Part shown: positions 15,824-23,898 of the stretch, one piece after another | How the letters are laid out: each line of letters opens with the position of its first letter | Position numbering within the stretch: position 1 is the first letter of the stretch | NCBI RefSeq assembly: GCF_021602025.1 | Contig: NZ_BQHW01000006.1 | Coordinates: 62,001-126,000, forward strand | DNA: 64,000 nucleotides | Reading direction: 5' to 3' | Source: Pseudomonas ceruminis | GTDB taxonomy: Bacteria; Pseudomonadota; Gammaproteobacteria; Pseudomonadales; Pseudomonadaceae | Program-made: the position numbers and the translations under genes | The notes under the pieces: model-generated | Database searches by the model: none | Seen by the model: the letters and a program-made list of their open reading frames with translations, nothing else | Told to the model about the DNA's origin: nothing

Positions 15824-17094
15824 CGTGATAACCCGCTTTGGCCGTCGAAGTTGCCGTTTTCCATGAAGAACAGCTGCCCCCAGCTGGGGTCGTAGGTACG
15901 CAGGTGCTCGCCGGGGAGCTGCGGCAGGCGGGCATTGGCGGCCAGTGGCTGGACCAGGTGCGGGGTGACGATCATCAGCAACTCGGTTTCTTCACGCACC
16001 AGGGCCGACTGCCGGAAAAACGCCCCGAGGACCGGCAGGTTGCCAAGCCCGGGAAGTTTGTCCACGGATGAACGGGTGTTGTTGCTGACCAGGCCGCTGA
16101 TGATGAAACTCTCGCCATCGGCCAGGGAGATACTGGTGTCGGTGCGCCTGACGCTCAGCCCCGGCACCCGAGTGCCGGCAATGTTCACCGCGTTGGTGTA
16201 GTCGAGCTCGCTCACTTCGGGCGCCACCTTGAGCGTGATGCGGTCACGGCTGATCACTGTGGGGGTCAGGGCCAGGCGCACACCGAACTCCTTGTACTCG
16301 ATCGAGACGTTGTCACTGCCGGCGCTGGGCACTGGAATCGGGATTTCCCCACCGGCCAGGAAACTGGCCGTCAAGCCGCTGAGCACGGTAAGGCTGGGGC
16401 GCGCCAGGGTGTAAGCGAAGCCGCTGTTTTCAAGGGCGTTGATGGCCGCAATGAAGCGACTGCTGCCGCCGCCCCAGACGATGTTGAACACATTGTCGTC
16501 GAGGGGGATGGCGGGGCGTGTGATTGGCACCGCACCGGGTGTTATCGATGTCCCGGGCACGGTACCCGGGGAGCCGATCAGGCTGTTGTTGGAGCCGCTG
16601 AAGAACAGGCGCGCGCCGGCCTCCTTGTACTTGTTGCGGCGCACTTCGACGAAGCGGATATCGGCTTGCACCTGGCTGGGCAACTGCGCATCCAGCGACG
16701 GCGGCAGGCCACCTTCGGCCACGTCGACGCTGGCTCTGCCCTTGATGAACAGCATGGCCCGGTGCGGCGCCGGTGCACAGGCAGTCCACAACATGAGGGT
16801 GGTATTGCCCTGACCTACAGCAGTGATCAGCACCGCACGGTCGCCGCTGGCTTGCACGTCGGCGACCTTGGGGTCGCCGATGGCCGCGCGGCTGATCGAC
16901 AAGGGCAGCCGCAGTTCCTGCTGCAGGCCCTGATCCATCTCGATCACCGTGGGCAACTGGGCAAGTGCGTCGCACCCTTTGGCGGCGGCACTGGCCTGGG
17001 CCAGTGCCGCCGCCAGGAACAGGCCAACGCACACCTGGGCGAACGGTCGCCAGGAATCACAACGCTTGGGGCCAAAACGCCTGGAACTACGCAT
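15820..17094 (-). CDS. rcpA: RcpA/CpaC outer-membrane secretin
   Basis: 424 residues. A basic, long signal peptide (cleavage near residue 37) is followed by a BON-like secretin N domain (about 50-120: SISRAAIGDPKVADVQASGD) and the type II/III secretin domain (about 230-395), with FLAGGEIPIPVP, GVRLALTPTVI and the hallmark KLPGLGNLPVLGAFFR. It forms the pore through which the Flp pilus leaves the cell. Between the two domains is a Pro/Gly/Thr-rich loop (about 172-192). It is downstream of rcpC by 18 bases and overlaps tadZ by 4. Confidence 0.93.
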   Translation of the reverse strand: MRSSRRFGPKRCDSWRPFAQVCVGLFLAAALAQASAAAKGCDALAQLPTVIEMDQGLQQELRLPLSISRAAIGDPKVADVQASGDRAVLITAVGQGNTTLMLWTACAPAPHRAMLFIKGRASVDVAEGGLPPSLDAQLPSQVQADIRFVEVRRNKYKEAGARLFFSGSNNSLIGSPGTVPGTSITPGAVPITRPAIPLDDNVFNIVWGGGSSRFIAAINALENSGFAYTLARPSLTVLSGLTASFLAGGEIPIPVPSAGSDNVSIEYKEFGVRLALTPTVISRDRITLKVAPEVSELDYTNAVNIAGTRVPGLSVRRTDTSISLADGESFIISGLVSNNTRSSVDKLPGLGNLPVLGAFFRQSALVREETELLMIVTPHLVQPLAANARLPQLPGEHLRTYDPSWGQLFFMENGNFDGQSGLSR

Positions 17095-17112
17095 CTCTGC
17101 ATCCTTGCCTTG

Positions 17113-18057
17113 TCAGGGAGTCTTGTCGGCATCGGCGGCCTGCGCGCCGCGGATGATCTGCATGCCTGCTGCGACCTTGCCGGGTACCGCACTGGCCACC
17201 GGGGTCTGGGAAAGTTGGCTGAAGCGATAGAGCTCGCGGTTGCTGTTTTCCACTTGCACCCTGGCATTGGGCTCGGACCAGTAGCGGGCCAGGCGCTGTT
17301 CGTCGGCGCTGCGCACGGCCAGGCGCAAGGTGCCGACCTGTGCCGCCAGCATCAAGCGGCTGGCCAGGGCTTGCGGTACCGCCAGGACTACGGTGCGGGT
17401 GGCTGAAAAGTTGCCGGAGGGCGCCTGCTCGCGTCGGGCCTTCTGCTCTTCGGCGGTCTGTGCCGGGCGGCCATCATTGGCCAGGCCCATCTGCTCGCCG
17501 ACACTGAGCACCCGCAGGGCCGGCAACACCACCTGGGCGGAAGACTGCGGGTTGCTGGCTTCCTCGCGCAGGTACACCAGCACGTCGACATAGTCACCGG
17601 GGTACAGTTGCCCAGCCGCGCCGACCACCTCGTCCACGCCCACCGCCACCGCGCGTTCGTGGGCGCGGATCATCCGTGCCAGCGGCCCGCCAGCCTGGAA
17701 GCTCGCTTCCTCCAGCCAGCTACCAGCGGCCAGGGGCCTGGCGCTGCTACGGCCGATTACCTGCTCGACCTGCTGCAAGGCCCCGGGTGGCACCACCTGC
17801 AGGCGCTCGACCAGCACATCGTCCTCGGTCACTGGCGTATTGGCTGGCAGCGCCTTGCGCAACACTACAACAGGCGAGCGCTGCGGCTCTGGTGGCTGGG
17901 GGGCGGTAGGGGGGCTCACCGCAACCGGCTGTTCGATGAGCGGCGCGGCCGGCTCAGGTTGTACGGCCGGGCGGCTCAGCGCAAACCCCCAATACCCTGC
18001 CAGCAGTGCAGCCAGCAGAAACAGGGCAGCCAACAGCAGGGTCAAGCGACTGCTCAT
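17113..18057 (-). CDS. rcpC: RcpC/CpaB pilus assembly protein
   Basis: 314 residues. One N-terminal membrane helix (about 5-27) is followed by a proline-rich linker, a SAF domain (about 60-120: VVVLRKALPANTPVTEDDVL) and the RcpC/CpaB domain (LYPGDYVDVLVYL at about 153-165). It is a periplasmic partner that stabilises the RcpA secretin. The ATG at 18057 was chosen because it starts directly before the membrane helix. It is the first gene of the leftward tad operon; the 294-base AT-rich region upstream separates it from divergent flp. Confidence 0.9.
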   Translation of the reverse strand: MSSRLTLLLAALFLLAALLAGYWGFALSRPAVQPEPAAPLIEQPVAVSPPTAPQPPEPQRSPVVVLRKALPANTPVTEDDVLVERLQVVPPGALQQVEQVIGRSSARPLAAGSWLEEASFQAGGPLARMIRAHERAVAVGVDEVVGAAGQLYPGDYVDVLVYLREEASNPQSSAQVVLPALRVLSVGEQMGLANDGRPAQTAEEQKARREQAPSGNFSATRTVVLAVPQALASRLMLAAQVGTLRLAVRSADEQRLARYWSEPNARVQVENSNRELYRFSQLSQTPVASAVPGKVAAGMQIIRGAQAADADKTP

Positions 18058-18351
18058 TGCGGGCCTCCATGCACTGATCCAGTAGTGGCAAAAGGTCACT
18101 ATTCGCTATTGCACGGTAGCGCAGTCATCGCCGTTCGCCATGAGGGCCGCGATTTTTTTTGAGACCGAGGTGAAAAACCAATTAAAACAGTAGGTTAATA
18201 AAAACTGAGCTCATTAATACTTTCTAGTTATCACTTGTTGATTAATGCCTTTTTATATTTGCAGACGCCCGTAGCTTGGCAATTCTTTGATGGCAGATGG
18301 GTGTCACTTTGACACTATTCACGTCGGCGTCATCGCCGCAAGGAGCTGGTC
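18058..18351. promoter_or_regulatory. AT-rich divergent control region, rcpC/flp
   Basis: 294 bases with no gene. Bases 18150-18265 are strikingly AT-rich for this genome, with T8 at 18154-18161 and many A/T runs. Such islands often bind MvaT-type silencers, but that is inference. Towards flp there is a perfect 6-base inverted repeat (18301-18315) and a TTGGC-N8-TTGA stretch at 18276-18289 that only half resembles a sigma-54 promoter. Both the leftward tad operon and flp must be started from here. Confidence 0.6.
18301..18315. promoter_or_regulatory. Inverted repeat upstream of flp, possible operator
   Basis: GTGTCA-CTT-TGACAC is a perfect palindrome of two 6-base arms around 3 bases, 36 bases before the flp ATG. 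Its position, close to where transcription should start, would suit a regulator binding site. No family is assigned. Confidence 0.4.
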
Positions 18352-18528
18352 ATGTTGCTGAAACAGGTCATCCTTCACTGCAAGAACTTCGTGCGCCGCA
18401 AGGACGGTGCTTCCGGTATCGAATATGCCGTCATCGCCGCGATGGTGGCGGTGGTGCTGGCGGGCTTCGTGACCGGCATCTCCGGCAAGATCAGCGCGAT
18501 GTTCACGACCATCCAGGGGATTTTGTGA
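18352..18528 (+). CDS. flp: Flp type IVb major pilin
   Basis: Major subunit of the Tad pilus, 58 residues. The leader MLLKQVILHCKNFVRRKDG ends in glycine 19. The mature part starts ASGIEYAVIAAMVAVVLAG, with the Glu-Tyr pair of Flp pilins at +5/+6 and a single hydrophobic helix, then GKISAMFTTIQGIL. Cleavage G19/A20 by the FppA-type peptidase is expected. AAGGAG lies seven bases before the ATG. Divergent from the rest of the tad operon; the receiver gene follows after 54 bases on the same strand and may be co-transcribed. Confidence 0.95.
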   Translation: MLLKQVILHCKNFVRRKDGASGIEYAVIAAMVAVVLAGFVTGISGKISAMFTTIQGIL

Positions 18529-18582
18529 CCAACCCACTGTACGTTGAACAGCGCCATCGAACCCGGCGCACAGGAGTCAGGC

Positions 18583-18990
18583 ATGCAGCACTCTTCCTCG
18601 CGTCAGCAAATACTGTTGGTGGACGACGAGGAAGAGGTCCTGCTGGAGTTGGCCGAACTGCTGGAAAACGCGGGGTTCTGGTGCCATACCGCCGTTTCGG
18701 TGAAGGCGGCCCTGCAGCAGCTCACCCGCTATCCGGACGTGGCGCTGGTCATCACTGACCTGTGCATGCCCGAAGAAAGCGGTATCGGCCTGGTCAAGCG
18801 CCTGCGTGATCATACGGCCCGCCAGCATCTGCCGGTGATCGTCATGTCGGGGCATGCAGGGATGGATGATGTCAGCGACCTGCTGCGTCTGCAGGTGCTG
18901 GATTTCTTCCGTAAACCCATCTACTACGCACGGTTGCTGGAGACGCTGGACAACCTGTTTCCTCAGCCACGGTTGCAGGTGGTCAAGTAG
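18583..18990 (+). CDS. Single-domain response regulator (receiver only)
   Basis: 135 residues, all one CheY-like receiver. It has the acidic pair D14/D15 (ILLVDDEEEV), phosphoacceptor D59 (VITDLCMPE), the switch residue S89 (VIVMSG) and K111 (FFRKPI), so it should be phosphorylatable. There is no DNA-binding or output domain; the protein ends 20 residues after the receiver. AGGAG sits six bases before the ATG at 18583. Downstream of flp, it is the natural candidate partner for the PprA-like kinase of this locus, but no sequence feature proves the pairing. A hairpin (19012-19040) follows. Confidence 0.85.
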   Translation: MQHSSSRQQILLVDDEEEVLLELAELLENAGFWCHTAVSVKAALQQLTRYPDVALVITDLCMPEESGIGLVKRLRDHTARQHLPVIVMSGHAGMDDVSDLLRLQVLDFFRKPIYYARLLETLDNLFPQPRLQVVK

Positions 18991-19011
18991 TGACCTGCCA
19001 GAACGGATACG

Positions 19012-19040
19012 AAAACGCCCGGCTCATGGCCGGGCGTTCT
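19012..19040. terminator. Hairpin between receiver gene and convergent gene
   Basis: Perfect 10-base stem AACGCCCGGC / GCCGGGCGTT around a 5-base loop, 23 bases after the receiver stop. It lies between convergent genes, so it can serve both. The minus-strand side is followed by TTTTCGT and the plus-strand side by TCTCGTT, so the U-tract is weak. Confidence 0.7.
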
Positions 19041-19056
19041 CGTTCATATGTGCAGA

Positions 19057-19404
19057 TCAGGCGTCAGGGTCATTCAGTTCCAGTACCCCACGCTTGCTGC
19101 GCAGCTTGCCGTAGAAATGCTCCAGGGCGTTGTTCAGCTTGCTGGCAGCACCGTCGACCGCCTGGTCCAGCGAAGTGGCAGTGTGGGTCACGGAAATGGG
19201 TTGGTGACCTTTCGGGCGAGCCTCCATCTGGCAGCGTTTGTCATGCGGGCCGGGCTTGGCGCCGTTCTCGTCGCGCAGGTGCACCTCGATGCGGGTGAGG
19301 TCCTCCTCGTAACGTTCGAGTGTGGCTTGCAGTGTACTGCGCACCCACTCGTTGAGACGGATGTTGCCTTCGATATGGTTGCTGCTGTTGACCTGGATTT
19401 GCAT
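19057..19404 (-). CDS. HPF/RaiA-type ribosome hibernation protein
   Basis: 115 residues. The S30AE fold is recognisable: MQIQVNSSNHIEGNIRLNEWVRSTLQATLERYEEDLTRIEVHLRDE, then a beta strand and the helix SLDQAVDGAASKLNNALEHFYGK. Proteins of this family bind the 30S decoding site in stationary phase or stress. It is the short form without the dimerising C-terminal domain and is diverged from the canonical Hpf encoded near rpoN, so it is probably a paralogue. It stands alone on the minus strand with a 178-base upstream region. Confidence 0.78.
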   Translation of the reverse strand: MQIQVNSSNHIEGNIRLNEWVRSTLQATLERYEEDLTRIEVHLRDENGAKPGPHDKRCQMEARPKGHQPISVTHTATSLDQAVDGAASKLNNALEHFYGKLRSKRGVLELNDPDA

Positions 19405-19582
19405 GATTCAATCCTTATTCAGCTTGCTCGCATGGAGGCGTGCCTAGGCCATTGAGGCCCCTGGAATTTTTTCGCCTCTTGACTCTAAGGTCAGGCAACC
19501 GAGGCGTGAATTCAACCCCTTTGTGAAAATAAATGTTCTGTTGCAAATTCAGGCGGGGAACCTTAAAACGGCCCCCTCTGGA

Positions 19583-21910
19583 TCAGAACGCGACCGATGT
19601 CTGCACATACAAGGTGCGTGGCTCACCCACATACTTACCTTTGTTGTTGTCATCGAACGAGCGCGTGTAGTACTCACGGTTGAAGAGGTTCTTGACCCCC
19701 ACTGCCACCTTCAGGTTCGACAGTTGTGGCCCGAAGTCGTAGCCAGCTCGGGTGCTGATCAGTATGTAGCCAGGGATGCGGCCGGTACTGCCGTCTGCGC
19801 TCTCGGCGCGGGTATTGGCGTTGTCGGCATACTGGCTGCTCTGAAAGCTGCCATCCAGGTTCCATTGCCATGGCCCCTCGGTGTAACCCACGCCCAGGTC
19901 GCCTTTGTGACGCGACGAGAATGGCACCTGATTGCCTTTGTTCGGCCCGTCCTCGCGGATGGTCGCATCCACGAAGGCATAGCTGGCATGTACATCGAAG
20001 CCTGCCAGCGCCGGGCTGATGCTGTCCAGGGCGTAGCGAATGCTGGTCTCGATGCCTTGATGGCGGGTCTCGCCGCGGGCTATCACCGAGTCGTTGGTTT
20101 GGTTGCTCTCGTACTGGTTGTCGAAGTTGATCAGAAACGCACCGATCTCGGCTTGCAGGTCGCCGTTGTCGTAGCGGGTGCCGACTTCCCAGGTACGTGC
20201 CTTCTCCGGTTTGACCTCGCCGCGGGTGACGCGGTTGGGCATCTGGCTGTATTGGACGCTGCCAAACGAGCCTTCGGTATTGGCATACAGGTTCCAGCGG
20301 TCGGTCAGGTGGTACATCACGTTCAACGCCGGCAGGGCAGTGTTGTAGCTGCCCTGGTAGCGCTGGCCGTTGAGCGAGTTGCTCTGAGCAGAGTCGATCA
20401 TCTCGTAGCGCACACCCGGTGTGATGGTCCAACGGCCGATGTCGATGCGGTCATCCAGGTAGATGGCATGGGCCTCGGTGCTGCCACGGGTGTCGCGGTC
20501 GTTGCGGCTGGCGGTGGTAGGCAGGTTGCCATTGACCGGTTCGCGCAAGCGCAGTTCGTGGCCGGCTTCGTTGATGTAGCGGTAGCCGATACCCAGTTCA
20601 TGCCAGCTCTGGCCCAGGGCGAGCCCTTGCGAAAAACGCGTTTCGATGCCGCGCACCCAGTATTCGCGTGGCGACAGGGAAATGAAGCTGCCCTGGTCCA
20701 GGTAGCCGCTGCGCAGGGTTTTGGTGAAGAAGCTGTTGACGCTGAACTGGCGGTCGTCCTGCTTGTAGTCGTAGCCGAAGTTGAACAGTGTACGGCGGCC
20801 CCAGAACTTGTCTTTCAGGCGCGTGGACTGGTACGGGTCGGCGTCGAAGTCCGCCTTGCTCAGGCCACCTGGCATGTCGGCTTCGCCCTCGTAGTACTGG
20901 GCCATGGCATGCAGGCTGTTGGCGGGGTCCAATTGCAGCTTGCCCTTGAGGATCAGGTCATCGATCTGGGTGTCGCTGTGCTCACGCCAGTCGCCGCCGC
21001 GCACCCCCGAGTACAACAGGGCACCGCCCAGGCCGTTGTCGTTGGTGCCACCGACCAACAGGTTGGCACTGTTCTTGAGGCCGTCATGGCTGGAGGAGGG
21101 GCTGATCTGATTTTGCATGGCAGCCTTGAACGTCGCCTCTTCAGGGATGGCGCGGGTGACGAAGTTGACGATGCCGCCGACGTTCTGCGGGCCATACCGC
21201 ACTGCGCCGCCACCGCGGACCACGTCAACGGCATCCATGTTGCCCATGCTGATGGGGGCCAGCGACAACTGCGGTTGGCCATAGGGGGCAAAGGGCACCG
21301 GAATGCCGTCCATCAGCACGGTCGAGCGGGAGGCCAGGCGTGGGTTGAGGCCGCGAATGCCGAAGTTCAGTGCCAGGTCGTGGCTGCCGGTGCCGTTGTT
21401 GTCCGGGGCGTTTACGCCGGGCATGCGGTTGAGCACTTCACGCGCGGTGGTGGCGCCGCTGCGTTCGAACGCTTCGCGGCGCACCACGTCGCGAGCGCCT
21501 GGGTGCTCGAAGACATTGTCCTGCTGCGCCTCGCCCAGCCAGTCGCCTACCACGGTCGAAGCGCCGAGCTCGACCGCTGCTCCGGAACTGGCGGGCGCAA
21601 CCGGTTGCAGGCTGAAGGCGTTGTCGGCCTCTTGCCGGGCCTGCAGGCCGCTGCCACGCAGCAGTGCATCCAGGCCGTTGGCGACGTCGTAATTGCCCTG
21701 CAGGCCTTGGCTGTCCAGGCCCTGGGTCAGTTGCGAGCCAAACGAGATCAATGCACCGCTTTCGCGGCCGAACTGGTTCAGGGCCTCTTCCAGGGAGCCG
21801 GCGGCGATGTGATAGGTGCGTGCTTGGGCAGCGAACAGGGCGGGTGTGGCAACACCCAGGCTGGTGGCGAGCAGTACGGTCTGGACGAGTCGGGTGGGGC
21901 GCAGGGGCAT
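19583..21910 (-). CDS. fecA: Ferric citrate TonB-dependent receptor FecA
   Basis: 775 residues. The layout is signal peptide (about 1-28), STN signalling domain (about 30-105: IAAGSLEEALNQFGRESGALISFGSQL), TonB box region ASTVVGDW, plug (about 130-245) and 22-strand barrel ending YVQTSVAF. Long stretches match what I know of E. coli FecA, for example VFEHPGARDVVRRE, NNGTGSHDLALNFGIRGLNP and DGIPVPFAPYGQPQL, so this is a true FecA rather than a generic receptor. It imports ferric dicitrate and signals its binding to FecR through the STN domain. The ATG at 21910 (MPLRPTRLVQTVLL, AAGGA upstream) begins a proper signal peptide; the longer frame does not. It is 107 bases downstream of fecR. Confidence 0.96.
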   Translation of the reverse strand: MPLRPTRLVQTVLLATSLGVATPALFAAQARTYHIAAGSLEEALNQFGRESGALISFGSQLTQGLDSQGLQGNYDVANGLDALLRGSGLQARQEADNAFSLQPVAPASSGAAVELGASTVVGDWLGEAQQDNVFEHPGARDVVRREAFERSGATTAREVLNRMPGVNAPDNNGTGSHDLALNFGIRGLNPRLASRSTVLMDGIPVPFAPYGQPQLSLAPISMGNMDAVDVVRGGGAVRYGPQNVGGIVNFVTRAIPEEATFKAAMQNQISPSSSHDGLKNSANLLVGGTNDNGLGGALLYSGVRGGDWREHSDTQIDDLILKGKLQLDPANSLHAMAQYYEGEADMPGGLSKADFDADPYQSTRLKDKFWGRRTLFNFGYDYKQDDRQFSVNSFFTKTLRSGYLDQGSFISLSPREYWVRGIETRFSQGLALGQSWHELGIGYRYINEAGHELRLREPVNGNLPTTASRNDRDTRGSTEAHAIYLDDRIDIGRWTITPGVRYEMIDSAQSNSLNGQRYQGSYNTALPALNVMYHLTDRWNLYANTEGSFGSVQYSQMPNRVTRGEVKPEKARTWEVGTRYDNGDLQAEIGAFLINFDNQYESNQTNDSVIARGETRHQGIETSIRYALDSISPALAGFDVHASYAFVDATIREDGPNKGNQVPFSSRHKGDLGVGYTEGPWQWNLDGSFQSSQYADNANTRAESADGSTGRIPGYILISTRAGYDFGPQLSNLKVAVGVKNLFNREYYTRSFDDNNKGKYVGEPRTLYVQTSVAF

Positions 21911-22017
21911 CGGGAAAGGTCCTTTGAGAAGGGGGTCTGCCTTCTCTGTCACGCGAGGTTGGAAAAAGGGCTCAGCCGATTGAAAAAAATCTGGAGTGCC
22001 AACCGCCGCTGTAGCCC

Positions 22018-22947
22018 TCAACCCGTTCGCGATTCGACCGTGACCCAGTACCGGGTAAAGCGCCGCACGCGTACGGGCAAGGCCACCTCAAGCATCTGCA
22101 GAATCCGCTCACTGTCATCCAGCGGGTAGGAACCGGAAACCCGCAGGTCGGCCACCCGTTCGCTGCAGCCCAGTTGCCCCAGGCGATAACGCCCCAGCTC
22201 GGCCAGGAAGTCCGTCAGGCGCATCTGCGAAGCCACCAGCATGCCATCGACCCAGGCGCCGCTACTGCGGTCCAGCGGCGCAATGGCCCGCCAGCCCTGT
22301 GCGGTAAACCGCGCCCGCTGCCCAGCCAGCAGCGCCTGGCCGGCGAAACTGGCCGTGCCGCTGAACACCGAGACCAGGCTGAAACCGTCGAACGCCCGTA
22401 CGTTGAATCGGCCACTGTCGAGCCGCAGCGCACCTTCGGCAGTGCTCAGCAACAAAGGGCGCGTATCGCGTGCCACATCCAGCGCCCGTTCCCCCTCCAG
22501 CAGGCGCACCAGGCGCTGGCGCCCATCGAAGTGCACGTCGGCGGCGCTGCGCGTATTGAGTTGCAACACGCTGCCGTCGTCCAGCGGCACCCGCCGACGT
22601 TGGCCGACCGGGCTGCGGTAGTCGGCCATCAGCTCAGGCAAGGGGTTGAACCCAGGCAGGGTCATCCCGGCGGCACTGGCCACCCCCACCATAAGCAGTG
22701 CCTTGAGGGCACGGCGCCGGGCAGGCGAGGAGGGCGCCTGCAGCGTTGCATGCACCACCGGCGAAGCGACGCCCCGCAAGCGTTGATTGACCTGCTGGAT
22801 ATGCGCCCAGGCCCGTTGATGTTCCTGGTCGGCCAGCAACCACTGCTGCAACGCCTGTTGCTGGGCCTGATCGAAATCCTCGCCCTGGGACTCGATCAGC
22901 CAGTGCACGGCCTGTTCGGCCACTTGGGAAGAAAACGAGGTGTTCAC
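22018..22947 (-). CDS. fecR: FecR-type anti-sigma/sigma regulator
   Basis: 309 residues. The cytosolic N terminus with the DUF4880 helices (AVHWLIESQGEDFDQAQQQALQQWLLADQEHQRAWAHI) binds FecI. One membrane helix lies at about 82-100. The periplasmic FecR domain follows (YRSPVGQRRRVPLDDGSVLQLNTRSAADV). The C terminus resembles an STN-contacting region. It transmits the ferric citrate signal from FecA to FecI. Its start overlaps the fecI stop by 4 bases. Confidence 0.93.
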   Translation of the reverse strand: MNTSFSSQVAEQAVHWLIESQGEDFDQAQQQALQQWLLADQEHQRAWAHIQQVNQRLRGVASPVVHATLQAPSSPARRRALKALLMVGVASAAGMTLPGFNPLPELMADYRSPVGQRRRVPLDDGSVLQLNTRSAADVHFDGRQRLVRLLEGERALDVARDTRPLLLSTAEGALRLDSGRFNVRAFDGFSLVSVFSGTASFAGQALLAGQRARFTAQGWRAIAPLDRSSGAWVDGMLVASQMRLTDFLAELGRYRLGQLGCSERVADLRVSGSYPLDDSERILQMLEVALPVRVRRFTRYWVTVESRTG

Positions 22948-23438
22948 AGTGCGAAATAGCAGCGCAACGCTGCCTTGTTCAGGTAGCGCTTGACCGTGGC
23001 CAGGGAAATGCCCAGCTCGCGGGCGATTTCGGCCTGGCCGAGGCCGTCGACCTGGGCCAGCAGGAAGGTGCGCTTGATCAGCGGGGGCAGGTCATCGAGC
23101 AGACGGTCGAGCGCCAGGAGGGTTTCAAAGATGATTGCCTTCTGTTCTTCGCTCGGTGCCACGTTTTCAGGCACCTGAGCCAACGCTTCGAGGTAAGCGC
23201 GCTCTAGTTCCTGGCGGCGGAAATGATTGCACAGCACACGTTTGGCCACGGTGGCGAGAAACGCGCGTGGCTCCACCAACTGCGGTGCCTCGCGCGCCTG
23301 GAGCATGCGCACATAGGTGTCCTGGGCCAGGTCGGCGGCACTTTGCGGGCAGCCCAGGCGCCGTCGCAACCAGCTGGTCAGCCAGGCGTGATGGGCGTGG
23401 TAAAGGCCTTCGACCGTGGAAGAAAGGGCGCTGGGCAC
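22944..23438 (-). CDS. fecI: ECF sigma factor FecI
   Basis: 164 residues from the GTG at 23438. Region 2 is visible in LYHAHHAWLTSWLRRRLGCPQSAADLAQDTYVRML and FLATVAKRVLCNHFRRQELER; region 4 in LDDLPPLIKRTFLLAQVDGLGQAEIARELGISLATVKRYLNKA. It directs transcription of fecA when FecA and FecR report ferric citrate. The GTG start has GGAG seven bases before it and gives the family length. An ATG at 23489 in the same frame has no ribosome site, but it cannot be excluded. Expression is probably Fur-repressed (see the box at 23542). Confidence 0.92.
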   Translation of the reverse strand: MPSALSSTVEGLYHAHHAWLTSWLRRRLGCPQSAADLAQDTYVRMLQAREAPQLVEPRAFLATVAKRVLCNHFRRQELERAYLEALAQVPENVAPSEEQKAIIFETLLALDRLLDDLPPLIKRTFLLAQVDGLGQAEIARELGISLATVKRYLNKAALRCYFAL

Positions 23439-23541
23439 CGTGATACTCCGGCGCCCTGCAGCGCAACTGGTAGTAAGAATTGTTCGCATTGTAGTGATAT
23501 AGCCAGGCGCTCGGCAACCGACCTTTTCAGTCTTTGCTTAT

Positions 23542-23560
23542 GAGAATTGAAATCATTATT
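23542..23560. promoter_or_regulatory. Fur-box-like sequence between the two iron systems
   Basis: GAGAATTGAAATCATTATT matches the 19-base Fur consensus GATAATGATAATCATTATC at 14 positions, by eye. It lies between fecI (leftward) and the DUF3649 gene (rightward), 33 bases before the latter's ATG. One site could repress both iron-uptake systems under iron-rich conditions. Confidence 0.75.
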
Positions 23561-23592
23561 ATTGCTACCCCGAATTTTCCCGGACCCTCGCC

Positions 23593-23898
23593 ATGAAGCG
23601 CACCGCCGCCGGAATTCCCGTCAGCTACCGTCTGGCCGTGGCTTCGCGCTGCCTGGCGGCGTTGTTGGGCGGCTATCTGCTGGCGTCAATGGCCAGCATC
23701 TGCATTGCGCTGCTGGTGCCGCTGTCGCAGGTCGACGCCACCCTGACCGGCCTGCTGTCATCTTTCGTTTTCTACCTGTTGGCCTTCATCTGGTGCTTCG
23801 CCTGCCGTAGCGCCTGGCGCGCCTGGTTGGGCGTCATCCTGCCAAGCCTGTTGCTGGGCATGGTCAACGGGCTCGCCTACTGGATGAGAAACCCATGA
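23593..23898 (+). CDS. DUF3649 small membrane protein, iron-linked
   Basis: 101 residues with three predicted membrane helices (about 15-43, 47-68 and 77-96). MKRTAAGIPVSYRLAVASRCLAALLGGYLLA and the SSFVFYLLAFIWCFACRSAWRAW segment fit DUF3649, a family found before PepSY-type proteins in iron operons. Its biochemical role is unknown. First gene of the rightward iron operon just after the Fur-box-like site; it overlaps the next gene by 4 bases. Confidence 0.78.
   Translation: MKRTAAGIPVSYRLAVASRCLAALLGGYLLASMASICIALLVPLSQVDATLTGLLSSFVFYLLAFIWCFACRSAWRAWLGVILPSLLLGMVNGLAYWMRNP

Noticed and set aside
18276-18289. TTGGC-N8-TTGA as a sigma-54 promoter of flp
   Set aside because: The -24 element is fair but the -12 GC is missing (TTTGAT), so I do not claim it.
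19523-22129. 868-codon open frame on the plus strand
   Set aside because: It is the antisense shadow of fecA in high-GC DNA. It has no ribosome site or family features and is full of V/A/Q repeats typical of shadows.
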